From a virus: a DNA stretch of 38,958 nt. The notes under the pieces were generated by a model. The model was not told the DNA's origin. It made no database searches and saw only the letters and a list, made by a program, of their open reading frames with translations. Both the position numbers and the translations under genes were made by a program. This document shows, in pieces, positions 4,878-14,210 of the stretch; positions within the stretch are counted from its first letter, which is position 1; each line of letters opens with the position of its first letter. Where the stretch lies: positions 1 through 38,958 of IMG/VR virus record IMGVR_UViG_3300036900_000195; one strand, 5' to 3'.

Positions 4878-6376
4878 TGGCCGCGGCCGCAAACCTCACA
4901 CTCTCCGAAGAAGTCGGCCTCTATTACGCGGACCCGCTCGGTTTCGTCCTGTGGGCGTACCCCTGGGGCGAGCCCGGACACCTCGAGAACGAAGCCGGCC
5001 CGGATGAATGGCAGACGGCTTTTCTTCGCGACCTCGGCCGTGAAGTGCGCAAACGCGGTTTCGCCGGCGCTATGGCCGTCGCCGCGGTGCGCATGGCGGC
5101 CGCGTCCGGGCACGGGATCGGGAAATCGACGCTCGTCGCGTGGCTCGTGGACTGGATTATGTCGACGCGCCCGTTTGCGCAGGGCACGGTAACGGCGAAT
5201 ACGTTCATCCAGTTGCAGACAAAAACATGGGCGGCGGTCCAGCACTGGACAGGGCTTTGCATAACGGGCCACTGGTTCCGGGTGACGGGCGACCGCATGT
5301 ATCACCGGGCGTATCCGGCGAAATGGTTTTGCTCGGCGCAGACGTGCCGCGAGGAAAACAGCGAAGCGTTCCACGGCCAGCACGCGGCAACCTCGACGAG
5401 CTTCTACATCTTCGATGAAGCCTCGGCGGTGCCGGACAGCATTTTTACGGCGTCAGAGGGCGGGCTCACCGACGGCGAGCCAATGGTTTTCATGTTCGGG
5501 AATCCGACGCGAAATACCGGCATGTTCTACCGCGCTACTTTCGGCGTGGCGCGCCCGCGCTGGAATCACCGCTCGATCGACTCGCGTACGAGCTCGCGGA
5601 CTAACAAAGACCAAATCGCGCAATGGGTTCAGGATTACGGCGAGGATTCCGACTTTGTGCGCGTCCGCGTCCGCGGGCTGCCGCCAAACGCTTCGGAGCT
5701 GCAGTACATCGACCTCGGGCGCGTCAACGCCGCGCAGCAGCGCGCCGTCGAGGCGCTCTCAGACGATCCGCTGGTCGCGGGCTGCGACGTTTCGGCAGGC
5801 GGCGAGGCGTGGAACGTCGTGCGCTTCCGCCGCGGGCTCAACGCCCGGCCATGCGCGAACGTGCCCGCGCCGATCCGGCTCGCGGGCGAAAGCGGTACGC
5901 GCGAAGTGATGATCGCGGCGCTTGCGCGAGTACTCGCGTCGCGGGAGACCGAAAAGCGTGTCGCCATGCTGTTTGTCGATTCCGCCTTCGGCGCGCCGAT
6001 TGTGGAACGGCTGAAAACGCTCGGTTTCGACAACGTTGTGGAAGTGAATTTTGGGGAGACCCGGACGCCCGATAACCACTTCGCGAATATGCGCTCCTAC
6101 ATGTGGTCGGAGCTCAAAGAGTGGCTCGCGCACGGCGCAATTGACCGCAACGACGAAAAGCTCGAGGTGGATCTCACGAGTCCCGGCTATCACCTGAACC
6201 GCTCAAACGCGCTCCTGCTCGAATCGAAGGCCGCAATGCAGGAGCGCGGCGTCGCGCCCGTCGATGACGCGGACGCGCTCGCGCTCACGTTCGCGCAGCG
6301 CGTGGCGCCGATCGCGCCCGCGCGGTATGCGGAAGCGGGCGTTTACCGCCCCGCGCGCGGGAGCTGGATGTCATGA
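4874..6376 (+). CDS. terL: Terminase large subunit (packaging ATPase/nuclease)
   Basis: The 500-residue protein has an N-terminal ATPase with Walker A SGHGIGKST (about 78-86) and Walker B FYIFDEAS (about 177-184), where the Glu is the catalytic carboxylate. A C-terminal RNase-H-like nuclease follows, with acidic residues in GCDVSAGG (D305), LFVDSAFGA (D369) and DDADALAL (464-471). It pumps DNA into the prohead through the portal and cuts the concatemer. Length and motif order are normal for headful tailed phages. ATG 4874 overlaps the small-subunit stop. A second ATG follows at 4877. Confidence 0.95.
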   Translation: MMAAAANLTLSEEVGLYYADPLGFVLWAYPWGEPGHLENEAGPDEWQTAFLRDLGREVRKRGFAGAMAVAAVRMAAASGHGIGKSTLVAWLVDWIMSTRPFAQGTVTANTFIQLQTKTWAAVQHWTGLCITGHWFRVTGDRMYHRAYPAKWFCSAQTCREENSEAFHGQHAATSTSFYIFDEASAVPDSIFTASEGGLTDGEPMVFMFGNPTRNTGMFYRATFGVARPRWNHRSIDSRTSSRTNKDQIAQWVQDYGEDSDFVRVRVRGLPPNASELQYIDLGRVNAAQQRAVEALSDDPLVAGCDVSAGGEAWNVVRFRRGLNARPCANVPAPIRLAGESGTREVMIAALARVLASRETEKRVAMLFVDSAFGAPIVERLKTLGFDNVVEVNFGETRTPDNHFANMRSYMWSELKEWLAHGAIDRNDEKLEVDLTSPGYHLNRSNALLLESKAAMQERGVAPVDDADALALTFAQRVAPIAPARYAEAGVYRPARGSWMS

Positions 6377-7122
6377 AGCCGTATTACGAAGACGGCGGGA
6401 TTTCGATCTTTCACGGGGATTGCCGCGAAGTACTCGGACGCATCGAGGCCTGCGACTTGCTGCTGACGGATCCGCCCTACGGGATCGGATTTGCAGCGGA
6501 TCCGACAAAGTGGCAGGAGCGCCGCGGCCACGCGCCCGACGACTGGGACGACCGGACCTTCGACGATCTGACGTCAGTTCTTCCGCACGGAGAAATTCAG
6601 GTGATCTGGGGCGGCAACTACTACCCGCTGCCGCCTTCGCGCGGCTGGCTTGCATGGTGCAAACCGGACGCCCCGCCGAGTATGGGCGGCCTTGAATTCG
6701 CCTGGACTAATCAGGACCGGAACGCCCGGTATTTAGTCCAGTCGATTGCGGCCACCAACGCCGAGCGCGTCGGGCATCCGACGCAGAAACCGCTCGCGCT
6801 CATGAAATGGTGTATCGGCCAGTTTCCCGCCGTGCGGTCAGTGATTGACCCGTTCATGGGAAGCGGGACGACGCTCGTCGCCGCGCGCGCGTTCGGCTGC
6901 GCCGCGATCGGGATCGAAATCTCAGAAAAATACTGTGAAATGGCGGCGCGTAGGCTCTCGCAGCAGGTGCTCGATTTCGCCCCGCCTGACGGGGAGCGCG
7001 TTTTATCCGAACAGCGCGCGGCGCGCGACGCGATCGCCGCGGGCGACGAAAGCCGGGGCGCGCGGCTGTGGCTCGCCGACTGGGTAGCCGAGGAAGTTCT
7101 GACTGAAGCGGAGGCGCGTTAA
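6373..7122 (+). CDS. DNA methyltransferase (N6-adenine or N4-cytosine type, beta class)
   Basis: In this 249-residue protein the catalytic motif DPPY is at residues 33-36, followed by the target-recognition stretch. HPTQKP is at 135-140 and the AdoMet-binding motif DPFMGSGTT at 159-167. Catalytic motif before AdoMet motif is the beta-class order. It transfers a methyl group from S-adenosylmethionine to an exocyclic amino group of adenine or cytosine. No restriction enzyme lies nearby, so it is probably an orphan enzyme that protects phage DNA or marks it, possibly for packaging. It is embedded between terminase and portal with ATGA and TAATG overlaps, so it is expressed with the late genes. 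Confidence 0.92.
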   Translation: MKPYYEDGGISIFHGDCREVLGRIEACDLLLTDPPYGIGFAADPTKWQERRGHAPDDWDDRTFDDLTSVLPHGEIQVIWGGNYYPLPPSRGWLAWCKPDAPPSMGGLEFAWTNQDRNARYLVQSIAATNAERVGHPTQKPLALMKWCIGQFPAVRSVIDPFMGSGTTLVAARAFGCAAIGIEISEKYCEMAARRLSQQVLDFAPPDGERVLSEQRAARDAIAAGDESRGARLWLADWVAEEVLTEAEAR

Positions 7123-7331
7123 TGCCCAGATTTCTCGAGCGCAGGCTGCAGGCCGAGTACGGCGCGGGTTCCTCAATTCCGTACGCCATCATGAACAAAA
7201 TCGGCGCGCTCAGGGGCAACAAAGAGACTCCGAAGGGTCGCGCGATGGAGCGGAAACACGCCCGCGACACGGCCGCAAAAAGCGGCCGCACGGGCCTGCT
7301 CCGGGCGCTCATGGGGCGCAGGCGTGCCTAA
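7122..7331 (+). CDS. Small basic hypothetical protein (69 aa)
   Basis: ATG 7122 overlaps the methyltransferase stop (TAATG), and the end overlaps the portal start by 8 bp. The protein is basic, with a central motif IPYAIMNKIGALRGNKETPK and an Arg-rich C-terminus (RALMGRRRA). Small proteins of this kind occur next to portal genes in other podoviruses (from memory), but no function is known. No cysteine or membrane segment is present. Confidence 0.65.
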   Translation: MPRFLERRLQAEYGAGSSIPYAIMNKIGALRGNKETPKGRAMERKHARDTAAKSGRTGLLRALMGRRRA

Positions 7332-9864
7332 GACCGTCAAAGATCCGGATGAATTTCTGCGCGTCGCGCGCGACCGCTGGGCGCGCTCTGAAGCGTCCGA
7401 GGACAACATCCGCAAAGCCGCGGCGCGCGATCTCCGGTTTTTAACGGGCAACCAGTGGCCGGAAGGTGAGCCCGAGGCGCGGCGCAACGCGCAGCGCCCC
7501 GCGCTCACGATTAATAAGCTGCCGCCGTTCGTCTCGCAGGTGACGAACGAACAGCGCAAAAACCGGCCGGGCGCGAAAGTGAGCCCGCAGGGCGAGGGCG
7601 CGGACAAAGTTACGGCCGAAATTTATCAGGGGCTCATCCGCCATATCGAGTACTCCTCGCAGGCCGACGTGGCTTACGACACCGCCTTCGATTACGCGGT
7701 TAGTTCAGGCTTCGGCTACTGGCGCTACACGACCGAGTACGTCAGCGACCGATCGACGAATCAGGAGATCCGCGTCGCGCGCATCAAGGACGCCTCGACC
7801 GTGCGGATGGATTCGGATTGTGAGGAGGTCGATTGCTCAGACGCGATGTGGGCGTTTGTCTGGCGCACGGTATCGACGGAAGCATTCAAGCGGCTTTATC
7901 CGGAATCCGAAACCGCGCAGACGAATTTCGCGCCCGCCGGCGGTTTCAGCGCGCCGTCATGGCTGCAGGGCGATAACTGCATCGTCGCCGAATACTGGCA
8001 GGTAGAACCGGAAACGAAAAAGCTGTGGATGTACCGCGGGATCCCGCAGCCCGCCGAGGATGACGAAGCAGGCGCCGCGCCCGCCGCCGCCCCGCTCAAT
8101 GCGCCGCCGCTTCAGAACATGCAGGCCGGCGGCCCGGCGGCATCTATGCCGGGTGCGCCGCCCAATCCCGCGGCAGCCGGCGGCCCCGGAATGGCGCCGG
8201 GAGCGGCGCCCGCGCCGCCGCAGCCGGGAATGATACCTCCTGCGCTCGCCGCGATCGCCCGCGCCGCGCTCGCGCCCGACGCCGACGAGCAGGGCCGCGT
8301 TACCCGCGGCTTTTATGACGATGAGGACGTACCCGAGGGATTCGAGCCCGATTTAGACGAGGACGGCGAGCATATCGGCCGCGAAGTCGAAGTGCGGCGC
8401 GTATGGCGCTATGACGTGAACGGCCACGAGATCCTCGGTAAGCCGAAAGAGTGGGCCGGCAAATATATCCCGATCGTGCCGGTCTGGGGACAGGAGAAGT
8501 ACGTCGAGGGCGAGCGGCACCTGTTCAGCGCGATCCGCTTCGCGCTCGACCCGCAGCAGCTCTATAACTACTACAAAACGGCCGAGGCTGAAGTAATTCA
8601 GATGACGCCGAAAAACCCGTTTATAGGCGTACTCGGGCAGTTCAAGACCATGCAACTCCAGTGGTCCGAGATGAACACTGTACCGCGGCCGTTTGTCGAA
8701 TACGACCCGGTTGTAGTGGGCGGGACGCCCGCGCCGCCGCCGCAACGGCAGCAGTACGAACCGGCGACGCAGGCGCTCACGCTCGGAGCGGCCGCGGCGA
8801 ATGAGGACATCAAAGCGACTACCGGCCTGTTTGACGCCTCGCGCGGCAAAGAAAACCCGAGCGCGGATTCGGGCGTCGCGATCGGGCTGCTGCAGCAGCA
8901 GGGCGAAACGAGCACCTGGCACTTTTTCGATAACTTCCTGCGCTCGATGTGGCACGGCTACCGGATCCTGCTGGACCTGATACCGAAAATCTACGACGCG
9001 CCGCGCGTGGTGCGCATCGTGCGCCCGGACGACGCCGAGGAACTCATACACATTAACCGGCTGTTTACCGGCCCGGACGGAAAACAGACCCGTTACGACT
9101 TATCGCAGGGCGACTATGCCGTAGCCGTGGGCGTGCAGCCGTCTCACGCGACGCAGCGCCAGCAGGCGGCCGCGGACCTCGGGCAGCTCGCGCGCGCGAG
9201 TCCGGAATCGCTGCCGCTCTGGTCGGACCTGTTTGTAAAGCAGCTCGACATCGGGCCGATCGGCGACCAGATCGCGGACAGACTCACGCCGGCGCAGTTC
9301 CGTACCGACACCAACGTGCAGCAGTTGCAGCAGTCGGCCGCGGCGCTCGCCGCGCAGAATAAGCAGCTCGTCGATCAGGTGAACCAGCTCACGCAGACGC
9401 TTGCGACCGAGAGCTACCAGACGCAGGCCAAAAACGAGCAGAACGCGCGCGACAACGCGGCGAAGATCCACATTGCGCAGATGCAGGAAGAAACCAAGCG
9501 CATGAATGCGGCGAATCAGCTCGCGATGGCTGAGATCAATACCAAGACGCAGACCGCGGCGCGCATCTTTTCCGACATGCTCGCGCGCATGGAAGCGCAT
9601 GAAGCGATGGCGCATGAAGTCGCAACGGGCGCGCAGGACCGCGCGCTCGCCGCGGTTATGGGCGATAACGGCCAACCCGCGCCGCCCGCGATCGCAGGCG
9701 GCCCGGCGCAGCCGGGAATCCCGCCGGGAGCGCAGCCGGGAGCGCCGGGCGCGCAGCCCGCGCGGCCGCCGCGCAGCCGGATTCCGACCGATCAGGATTT
9801 GATGGCGCTCGTCGGAGCGCCGGCGAACGGCGCGCCGCCGCCACAACCGGGAGGCGGCCAGTGA
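7324..9864 (+). CDS. Portal protein, P22 gp1 type
   Basis: The 846-residue protein starts at GTG 7324. Its N-terminal half carries the P22-portal pattern: a WARSEASEDNIRKAAARDLR helix, the GNQWPE motif, RPALTINKLPPFVSQVTNEQ, and YDTAFDYAVSSGFGYWR. Portals form the dodecameric ring at one capsid vertex through which DNA enters and leaves. A Pro/Ala/Gly-rich insert at about residues 245-320 interrupts the fold and makes the protein longer than P22 gp1. The C-terminal third has a long Gln/Ala-rich coiled coil (about 660-780, the barrel region in P22-like portals) and another collagen-like Pro/Gly tail. Confidence 0.93.
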   Translation: MPKTVKDPDEFLRVARDRWARSEASEDNIRKAAARDLRFLTGNQWPEGEPEARRNAQRPALTINKLPPFVSQVTNEQRKNRPGAKVSPQGEGADKVTAEIYQGLIRHIEYSSQADVAYDTAFDYAVSSGFGYWRYTTEYVSDRSTNQEIRVARIKDASTVRMDSDCEEVDCSDAMWAFVWRTVSTEAFKRLYPESETAQTNFAPAGGFSAPSWLQGDNCIVAEYWQVEPETKKLWMYRGIPQPAEDDEAGAAPAAAPLNAPPLQNMQAGGPAASMPGAPPNPAAAGGPGMAPGAAPAPPQPGMIPPALAAIARAALAPDADEQGRVTRGFYDDEDVPEGFEPDLDEDGEHIGREVEVRRVWRYDVNGHEILGKPKEWAGKYIPIVPVWGQEKYVEGERHLFSAIRFALDPQQLYNYYKTAEAEVIQMTPKNPFIGVLGQFKTMQLQWSEMNTVPRPFVEYDPVVVGGTPAPPPQRQQYEPATQALTLGAAAANEDIKATTGLFDASRGKENPSADSGVAIGLLQQQGETSTWHFFDNFLRSMWHGYRILLDLIPKIYDAPRVVRIVRPDDAEELIHINRLFTGPDGKQTRYDLSQGDYAVAVGVQPSHATQRQQAAADLGQLARASPESLPLWSDLFVKQLDIGPIGDQIADRLTPAQFRTDTNVQQLQQSAAALAAQNKQLVDQVNQLTQTLATESYQTQAKNEQNARDNAAKIHIAQMQEETKRMNAANQLAMAEINTKTQTAARIFSDMLARMEAHEAMAHEVATGAQDRALAAVMGDNGQPAPPAIAGGPAQPGIPPGAQPGAPGAQPARPPRSRIPTDQDLMALVGAPANGAPPPQPGGGQ

Positions 9865-10091
9865 TTACCTACGGGTCAGTATTCGACTTAAAAGAAGAAG
9901 GCTCGATCCGACGATGCGTTATCTATGACTCAACAAAAATCCTTAGCATCGTGCGGGCGGCTGACCACGAGGCCGCATCTGCGGTCGATCGCTTCATGCG
10001 CGCCAACCCGAACGCGCGCATAGGAGTTTTGAAGACAACCAAAAACGGAGCGCAACCGGGAATACCGGGCGCGCCCGCAGGAGATCAATGA
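9861..10091 (+). CDS. Small hypothetical protein (76 aa)
   Basis: GTG 9861 overlaps the portal stop (GTGA), and the end overlaps the scaffold start (ATGA). The protein begins MITYGSVFDLKEEGSIRRCV, looks like a small beta/alpha fold, and ends in a Gly/Pro tail (QPGIPGAPAGDQ) similar to the end of the portal. No family is recognised. Its position between portal and scaffold suggests a structural or assembly role. Confidence 0.6.
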   Translation: MITYGSVFDLKEEGSIRRCVIYDSTKILSIVRAADHEAASAVDRFMRANPNARIGVLKTTKNGAQPGIPGAPAGDQ

Positions 10092-11167
10092 GCGAAAGCA
10101 ATAACACCGCGCAGGCAACCGATACCGAGTTGCGCGACGTTCCTTCGGATATCAGCGAATACCGGAAATTCGTTGAAGACGGCGGGCTCGGGCACAACGA
10201 AAAGGTATTGGGCCGCGAGGCCGCCGTCGCAGCCGCAAAGGCCGCGGGAATCGTACCGGATTCGGCGCCCGGCGATCAGGCTGAGGTTAAGAAGCAGCTA
10301 AACCGTCGTCAACGAAAGATACAGAATCTGTTCCGAGAGATCGGGGCGAAAGACGCCGAGATAGCGGAGCTCCGCAAAAGCCTCGAGGCGCGCGCAAACG
10401 GCGCGCCGAAGGCGAACGGAGCGCCCGCGGTTCCCGCGGAAGGCGAGGGCCCGGCGAAAGCCGAGGCGAAGCCGGCCGCGAAAGACGCGCCCGCGCGCCC
10501 GAAAGAAGAAGATTTCAAGACCTATTCCGAATTTGTCGAAGCATTGACCGAGTGGAAAACCGACCGGAAGATTCAGGAGCGGGAAGCCGCGCGCCAGCAG
10601 GAACGGGCGCGCGCCGCGCATGAATCGGAATCAAAGAAAGTTCTCGAGGCTCATAACGCGCGCGTTGACGAAGCGAAAACCCGCTACGCCGACTGGAACG
10701 ACGCTTTTAAAGGGCTCGATGACAATTCTTTTTCCGATCCGATGGTGGTTTTCATCTTCGAGAGCGAGCGCGGGCCCGACGTGACGTATTACCTCGCCAC
10801 GCACAGGGACGAGCTCGAGCGCATACGCGCGCTTTCGCCGATCAAACAGGCGGCCGCGCTCGGGCGTATCGAAGACCGCCTCGAGGCGGAATCGGACAAA
10901 GGCGACAAAGGCGAAGACGGAGCAGGCGACAAAGGCGAAGACGCGAAAGACGCGAAACCGCCGCAATTCGCGAAACACAAAGACGACGAAAACGAAGACG
11001 GCGACGAACCTCAGCCAAAACGAAAATCCAGCGCATCGAAAGCGCCGCCGCCTGTAAAGCCGCTCGGCGGCAAAGGCGGCAGCAGCGACGATATGCCCGA
11101 CCCGAAGGACTTCAAAGCCTACGAGGCATGGGCGAAGCGCCAGGCCGCGAAAGGGATCAAGCGATGA
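10088..11167 (+). CDS. Scaffolding protein
   Basis: The 359-residue protein is almost wholly charged and helical. Coiled-coil stretches lie at about residues 55-100 (QLNRRQRKIQNLFREIGAKD) and 155-195. An acidic Asp/Glu/Lys repeat region is near 265-305 (DKGDKGEDGAGDKGED), and a basic C-terminal helix ends KRQAAKGIKR. P22-type scaffold proteins have this composition and bind coat protein through a basic C-terminal helix-turn-helix. Its place between portal and coat genes is the same as gp8 in P22. Assignment rests on composition and gene order, not on clear sequence motifs. Confidence 0.8.
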   Translation: MSESNNTAQATDTELRDVPSDISEYRKFVEDGGLGHNEKVLGREAAVAAAKAAGIVPDSAPGDQAEVKKQLNRRQRKIQNLFREIGAKDAEIAELRKSLEARANGAPKANGAPAVPAEGEGPAKAEAKPAAKDAPARPKEEDFKTYSEFVEALTEWKTDRKIQEREAARQQERARAAHESESKKVLEAHNARVDEAKTRYADWNDAFKGLDDNSFSDPMVVFIFESERGPDVTYYLATHRDELERIRALSPIKQAAALGRIEDRLEAESDKGDKGEDGAGDKGEDAKDAKPPQFAKHKDDENEDGDEPQPKRKSSASKAPPPVKPLGGKGGSSDDMPDPKDFKAYEAWAKRQAAKGIKR

Positions 11168-11206
11168 AACACGCGCGCCCGCTCGCGAGGATCAGAGAAA
11201 AATACT

Positions 11207-12415
11207 TTGGCTACGAACGCGTACCAGCCGTGGCAAGTCTACACAAACGAAACGCTCATGATCCTGAAGAATCAGCTTCAGCTATTGGGCAACGTCAACC
11301 GCGATAACGAGTATTTATTCGCCAAAAAAGGCATGAAGGCCGGCAACGCCGTTAACCTGCGCTACCCGGCGCGGTTTCTCGGGCGCTCGGGTGAAACCTA
11401 CACGCCGGAAGCCTATACCGAAACGTCCTACAGCCTGGTTATCAGGCCGTTGCAGGGCGTCGATGTGGATATCCCCTCAACCGAGTGGACGCTCCAGCTC
11501 GACGACGTGAAAAAGCGCGTGCTCGCGCCGGCCGCGGCGCAGCTTGCGAACAACATCGAGCGCGACTGTCTGCAGATCGCGAAAAACGCGGTCGGTAACA
11601 GCGTGGGCACGCCCGGCACGCCGCCGACCGACGTAAAGATCATTAACCAGGCGCGCGCGCTGCTCGTCAACGAAGGATTCCCCGATTCGTCCGACAACTG
11701 CCTGATGATTACGCCGGATATGAATGTCGCTTTCGCGGCGCAGCAGGCGACCATATTTAATCCGCAGAACACGGTCGAGACGACCTACAAAAAAGGTCTG
11801 ATCGGCCAGGGCTACGGGTTCAAGTGGTACGAATCCGCGAACCTCTGGACGCAGATCGCGGGCACCCGCGTCGCGACGGCCGGCACGCTCTCGGGCGTGC
11901 CCGCGAATGGTTCCTCGACATTCGCGGTTGCGGGCTTCGCCGCGGGCGCAACCGTCAAAGCGGGCTGCACCTTCACGCTCGCCGCGGTCAACGCCGTAAA
12001 TCCGATGACGCGCGCAAGCTACGGCAAACTGCGCCGTTTCACGGTTACGGCGGACGCGACGCTCGCAGGCGGCGCGGGCAATATCACCGTATCGCCCGCG
12101 ATCACCTACTCGGGCGCATTCGCGAATGTGGACGCCGCGCCGGCATCGAACGCCGCGATTACCTTCGACGGGGCGGCCGGTTCGCAGTCACCGCAGGGTA
12201 TCGCGTGGAGCCCGCAGGCGTTTACCTGGGCCTGCATCAATCAGGAGCAGCCCGGCAACGCCGATACGTACTATGCGACCGACGCCGACACCGGAATTCA
12301 GTTGCGCTTTGCAAGACAGTGGGAAGGCCGCACGAACAATTTCATTAACAGATTTGACGTGCTCTACGCCTTCGGCGTGCCGTACCCGACCGGCGCTGTG
12401 AGGATTCAGGGATAG
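11207..12415 (+). CDS. Major capsid (coat) protein, P22 gp5 type
   Basis: The 402-residue protein starts at TTG 11207 (MATNAYQPWQVYTNETLMIL), the natural N-terminus of this family although a strong RBS is not evident. The spine-helix region (VKKRVLAPAAAQLANNIERD) and the following CLMITPDMNVAFAAQQ match P22-like coat proteins of the HK97 fold. A Gly/Ala/Thr-rich beta insertion at about residues 225-320 corresponds to the I-domain position. It builds the icosahedral head. The order terminase, portal, scaffold, coat supports the call. Confidence 0.9.
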   Translation: MATNAYQPWQVYTNETLMILKNQLQLLGNVNRDNEYLFAKKGMKAGNAVNLRYPARFLGRSGETYTPEAYTETSYSLVIRPLQGVDVDIPSTEWTLQLDDVKKRVLAPAAAQLANNIERDCLQIAKNAVGNSVGTPGTPPTDVKIINQARALLVNEGFPDSSDNCLMITPDMNVAFAAQQATIFNPQNTVETTYKKGLIGQGYGFKWYESANLWTQIAGTRVATAGTLSGVPANGSSTFAVAGFAAGATVKAGCTFTLAAVNAVNPMTRASYGKLRRFTVTADATLAGGAGNITVSPAITYSGAFANVDAAPASNAAITFDGAAGSQSPQGIAWSPQAFTWACINQEQPGNADTYYATDADTGIQLRFARQWEGRTNNFINRFDVLYAFGVPYPTGAVRIQG

Positions 12416-12457
12416 GCACGCGACGTGCGCGCCTGAGACGCGAAGGAGCTTCAATAT

Positions 12458-12880
12458 ATGGACGCAATTCCATACCCGAAAATCAGATACCAGGGCGTGC
12501 CGCGCGACCCGCTCACGCCCCATACGCAGAACCCCGGCTACATCTGGGTCCGGGTTCAGGACGCCGACGCCGAGCGCGCGCTCGGCGACAACTGGCACGA
12601 TACGCCGGCCGACGCCGTAAAATCCGTACCCGAGGGCGCGAAAATCACGGCCGACCAGTATGCCGCGCTTGCGGCGCAGGCGGTCGAGCGCGGCGCGCTC
12701 GCGCCCGCCAGGCCGCAGCAGTTCGCGGATGCGGATAAGCCGCAGCCCGCGGCGCATCAGGCATCAACCCATCACGCAGACGCGCCGAGCGATCCCTCCG
12801 CGCAGATCCACGACCCGTCAGACAAACCGCACCACGAGGGCGAGTGGCCCGTCGAGAGCGAGAAAAGAAGGAGACGCTAA
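12458..12880 (+). CDS. Hypothetical structural-region protein (140 aa)
   Basis: ATG 12458 has AAGGAG at 12443-12448. The first 75 residues look folded (PGYIWVRVQDADAERALGDN). The rest is disordered and rich in His, Pro, Ala and Asp, ending in EKRRRR. It lies between coat and the repeat protein at 12883, where small head-decoration or completion proteins usually sit. No family recognised. Confidence 0.6.
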   Translation: MDAIPYPKIRYQGVPRDPLTPHTQNPGYIWVRVQDADAERALGDNWHDTPADAVKSVPEGAKITADQYAALAAQAVERGALAPARPQQFADADKPQPAAHQASTHHADAPSDPSAQIHDPSDKPHHEGEWPVESEKRRRR

Positions 12881-12882
12881 GA

Positions 12883-13395
12883 ATGACAAAACCAACACAC
12901 CAGGCGGCCACGATCACTTACCCGACGACCGTGTACCAGAAGAAAACCGACGTGCCGCCGGGCTACGTCGCCGTGCCGGTAGCGAGCGAGGCCGAAATGA
13001 AAATGCTCAGTGGCCCCGTCTTCCTCACCGCCGAAGAAGCGGCGCTCGGGCTGCATCCGAGCCAGTTGCACCCGCAGATCGTGACTTACCCGACGACGGT
13101 TTACCAGAAAACCGACGTGCCGCCGGGCTATGTCGCCGTGCCGGTTGCCAGCGAGGCGGAAGTGATCGCGCTTACCGGCGCGGTATTTCTCACGCCCGAG
13201 GGCGCGCTGCGCTATCAGCCGCCCGTCGAGCAGCCGATGGCGCATATTGCGCGCACCGACAACCTCGAGCAGTACAGGCCGGGCAAGACCGTGTTAGGCG
13301 TCGAGACGCCCGTACCCGTCGGCCGCGAAAACCCGCTGCCGGGTACTTTCGTCCGCGGCAGCGTGCCCGAGCAGCCGCCGCCGCCGCTGCCGTAA
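12883..13395 (+). CDS. Hypothetical protein with internal duplication (170 aa)
   Basis: ATG 12883 has a strong AAGGAGA ribosome binding site at 12868-12874. Residues about 10-52 and 66-106 are two copies of the same unit: TYPTTVYQK, then TDVPPGYVAVPVASEAE, then FLT. The linker has little similarity. The C-terminus is Pro-rich. A tandem pair of small beta-rich units in the head-tail region suggests a decoration or connector protein, but this is only inference from position. Confidence 0.65.
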   Translation: MTKPTHQAATITYPTTVYQKKTDVPPGYVAVPVASEAEMKMLSGPVFLTAEEAALGLHPSQLHPQIVTYPTTVYQKTDVPPGYVAVPVASEAEVIALTGAVFLTPEGALRYQPPVEQPMAHIARTDNLEQYRPGKTVLGVETPVPVGRENPLPGTFVRGSVPEQPPPPLP

Positions 13396-13418
13396 ACGTG
13401 TGAACCGAGGGCGCGCGC

Positions 13419-14210
13419 ATGACTGTTATTGAGCTCATCAGCGAAGCACTTCTGACGTGCGGGATTATCGGCGTGGCCGACCCGCCCTCTGACGCTCAGG
13501 CCACAACAGCATTTCGCGCGCTTATCGGTTCAGTGGACACCGCGAGCGCGGATCCGCTCAAACAACTCACGGTCGCTAACCGCACTTTCACGCTGCAGCC
13601 GTTGAAGCAGGCGTACACGATCGGGCCCGATTCGTCGCTCGATATCAACGCGCCGCGGCCGCAGGCGATTCTGCGCGCGAACATGATCGACCTCACGAGC
13701 TCGCCGAACCCGCCGCACATTCCGATGGACGTTCTCGAGTGGGACGGCTATCGGTCGTGGTCGTTTCGCAATTCGCCCACGCCGCTGCCTACCGCGCTCT
13801 GGTATGACGGCGGCTATCAGGCGATTCCCGCGCCCGCGGACCCGCCCGGCGCGCCCGAGGCTCCGGTCGAGGGATTCGGGACGATCAATATCCTCGGCGT
13901 GCCGATGAACTTCAACCAGATCGAATTCTGGGCGAGCGCGCCGCTTACGCAGGCCTCGAGCTACTTCGACGATCTGGTTTTCCCGCCCGGCTATTACGAA
14001 TTTCTGCTGTACGGGCTCTGCGGGCGGCTTTATCCGCGCTTCGGGCGCGCGCCCGATCCGGTTGTAATCGAGCTCTACAAGGAAGCGCGCCTCGCCGTCG
14101 AGAGCGCGAATGCAATGCCCGCGCCCGTGATGACGCTCGACTCCGGACTCCCGAACGTCACGGGCGGCTACTGGGACGGGCGCACCAACAGTTACATCAG
14201 GAGACGCTAG
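13419..14210 (+). CDS. Head-tail connector / tail accessory factor, P22 gp4-like
   Basis: The 263-residue protein begins MTVIELISEALLTCGIIG, a start typical of the gp4 group, with helices in the first half followed by WDGYRSWSFRNSPTPLPTAL. It sits between coat and the gp10-like gene, where P22 gp4 lies. gp4 binds below the portal ring and closes the filled head. The C-terminal region (PPGYYEFLLYGLCGRLYPRF) is also typical. ATG 13419 is 23 bp after the previous stop. Confidence 0.8.
   Translation: MTVIELISEALLTCGIIGVADPPSDAQATTAFRALIGSVDTASADPLKQLTVANRTFTLQPLKQAYTIGPDSSLDINAPRPQAILRANMIDLTSSPNPPHIPMDVLEWDGYRSWSFRNSPTPLPTALWYDGGYQAIPAPADPPGAPEAPVEGFGTINILGVPMNFNQIEFWASAPLTQASSYFDDLVFPPGYYEFLLYGLCGRLYPRFGRAPDPVVIELYKEARLAVESANAMPAPVMTLDSGLPNVTGGYWDGRTNSYIRRR

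Noticed and set aside
11164-11307. Short ORF starting at ATGA with the scaffold stop (47 aa) overlapping the coat start
   Set aside because: The ATGA overlap is typical of real genes here, but the product is 47 residues with no pattern, and it overlaps the coat gene by about 100 bp. It may help coupling to the TTG start of the coat, but I cannot support it as a protein.
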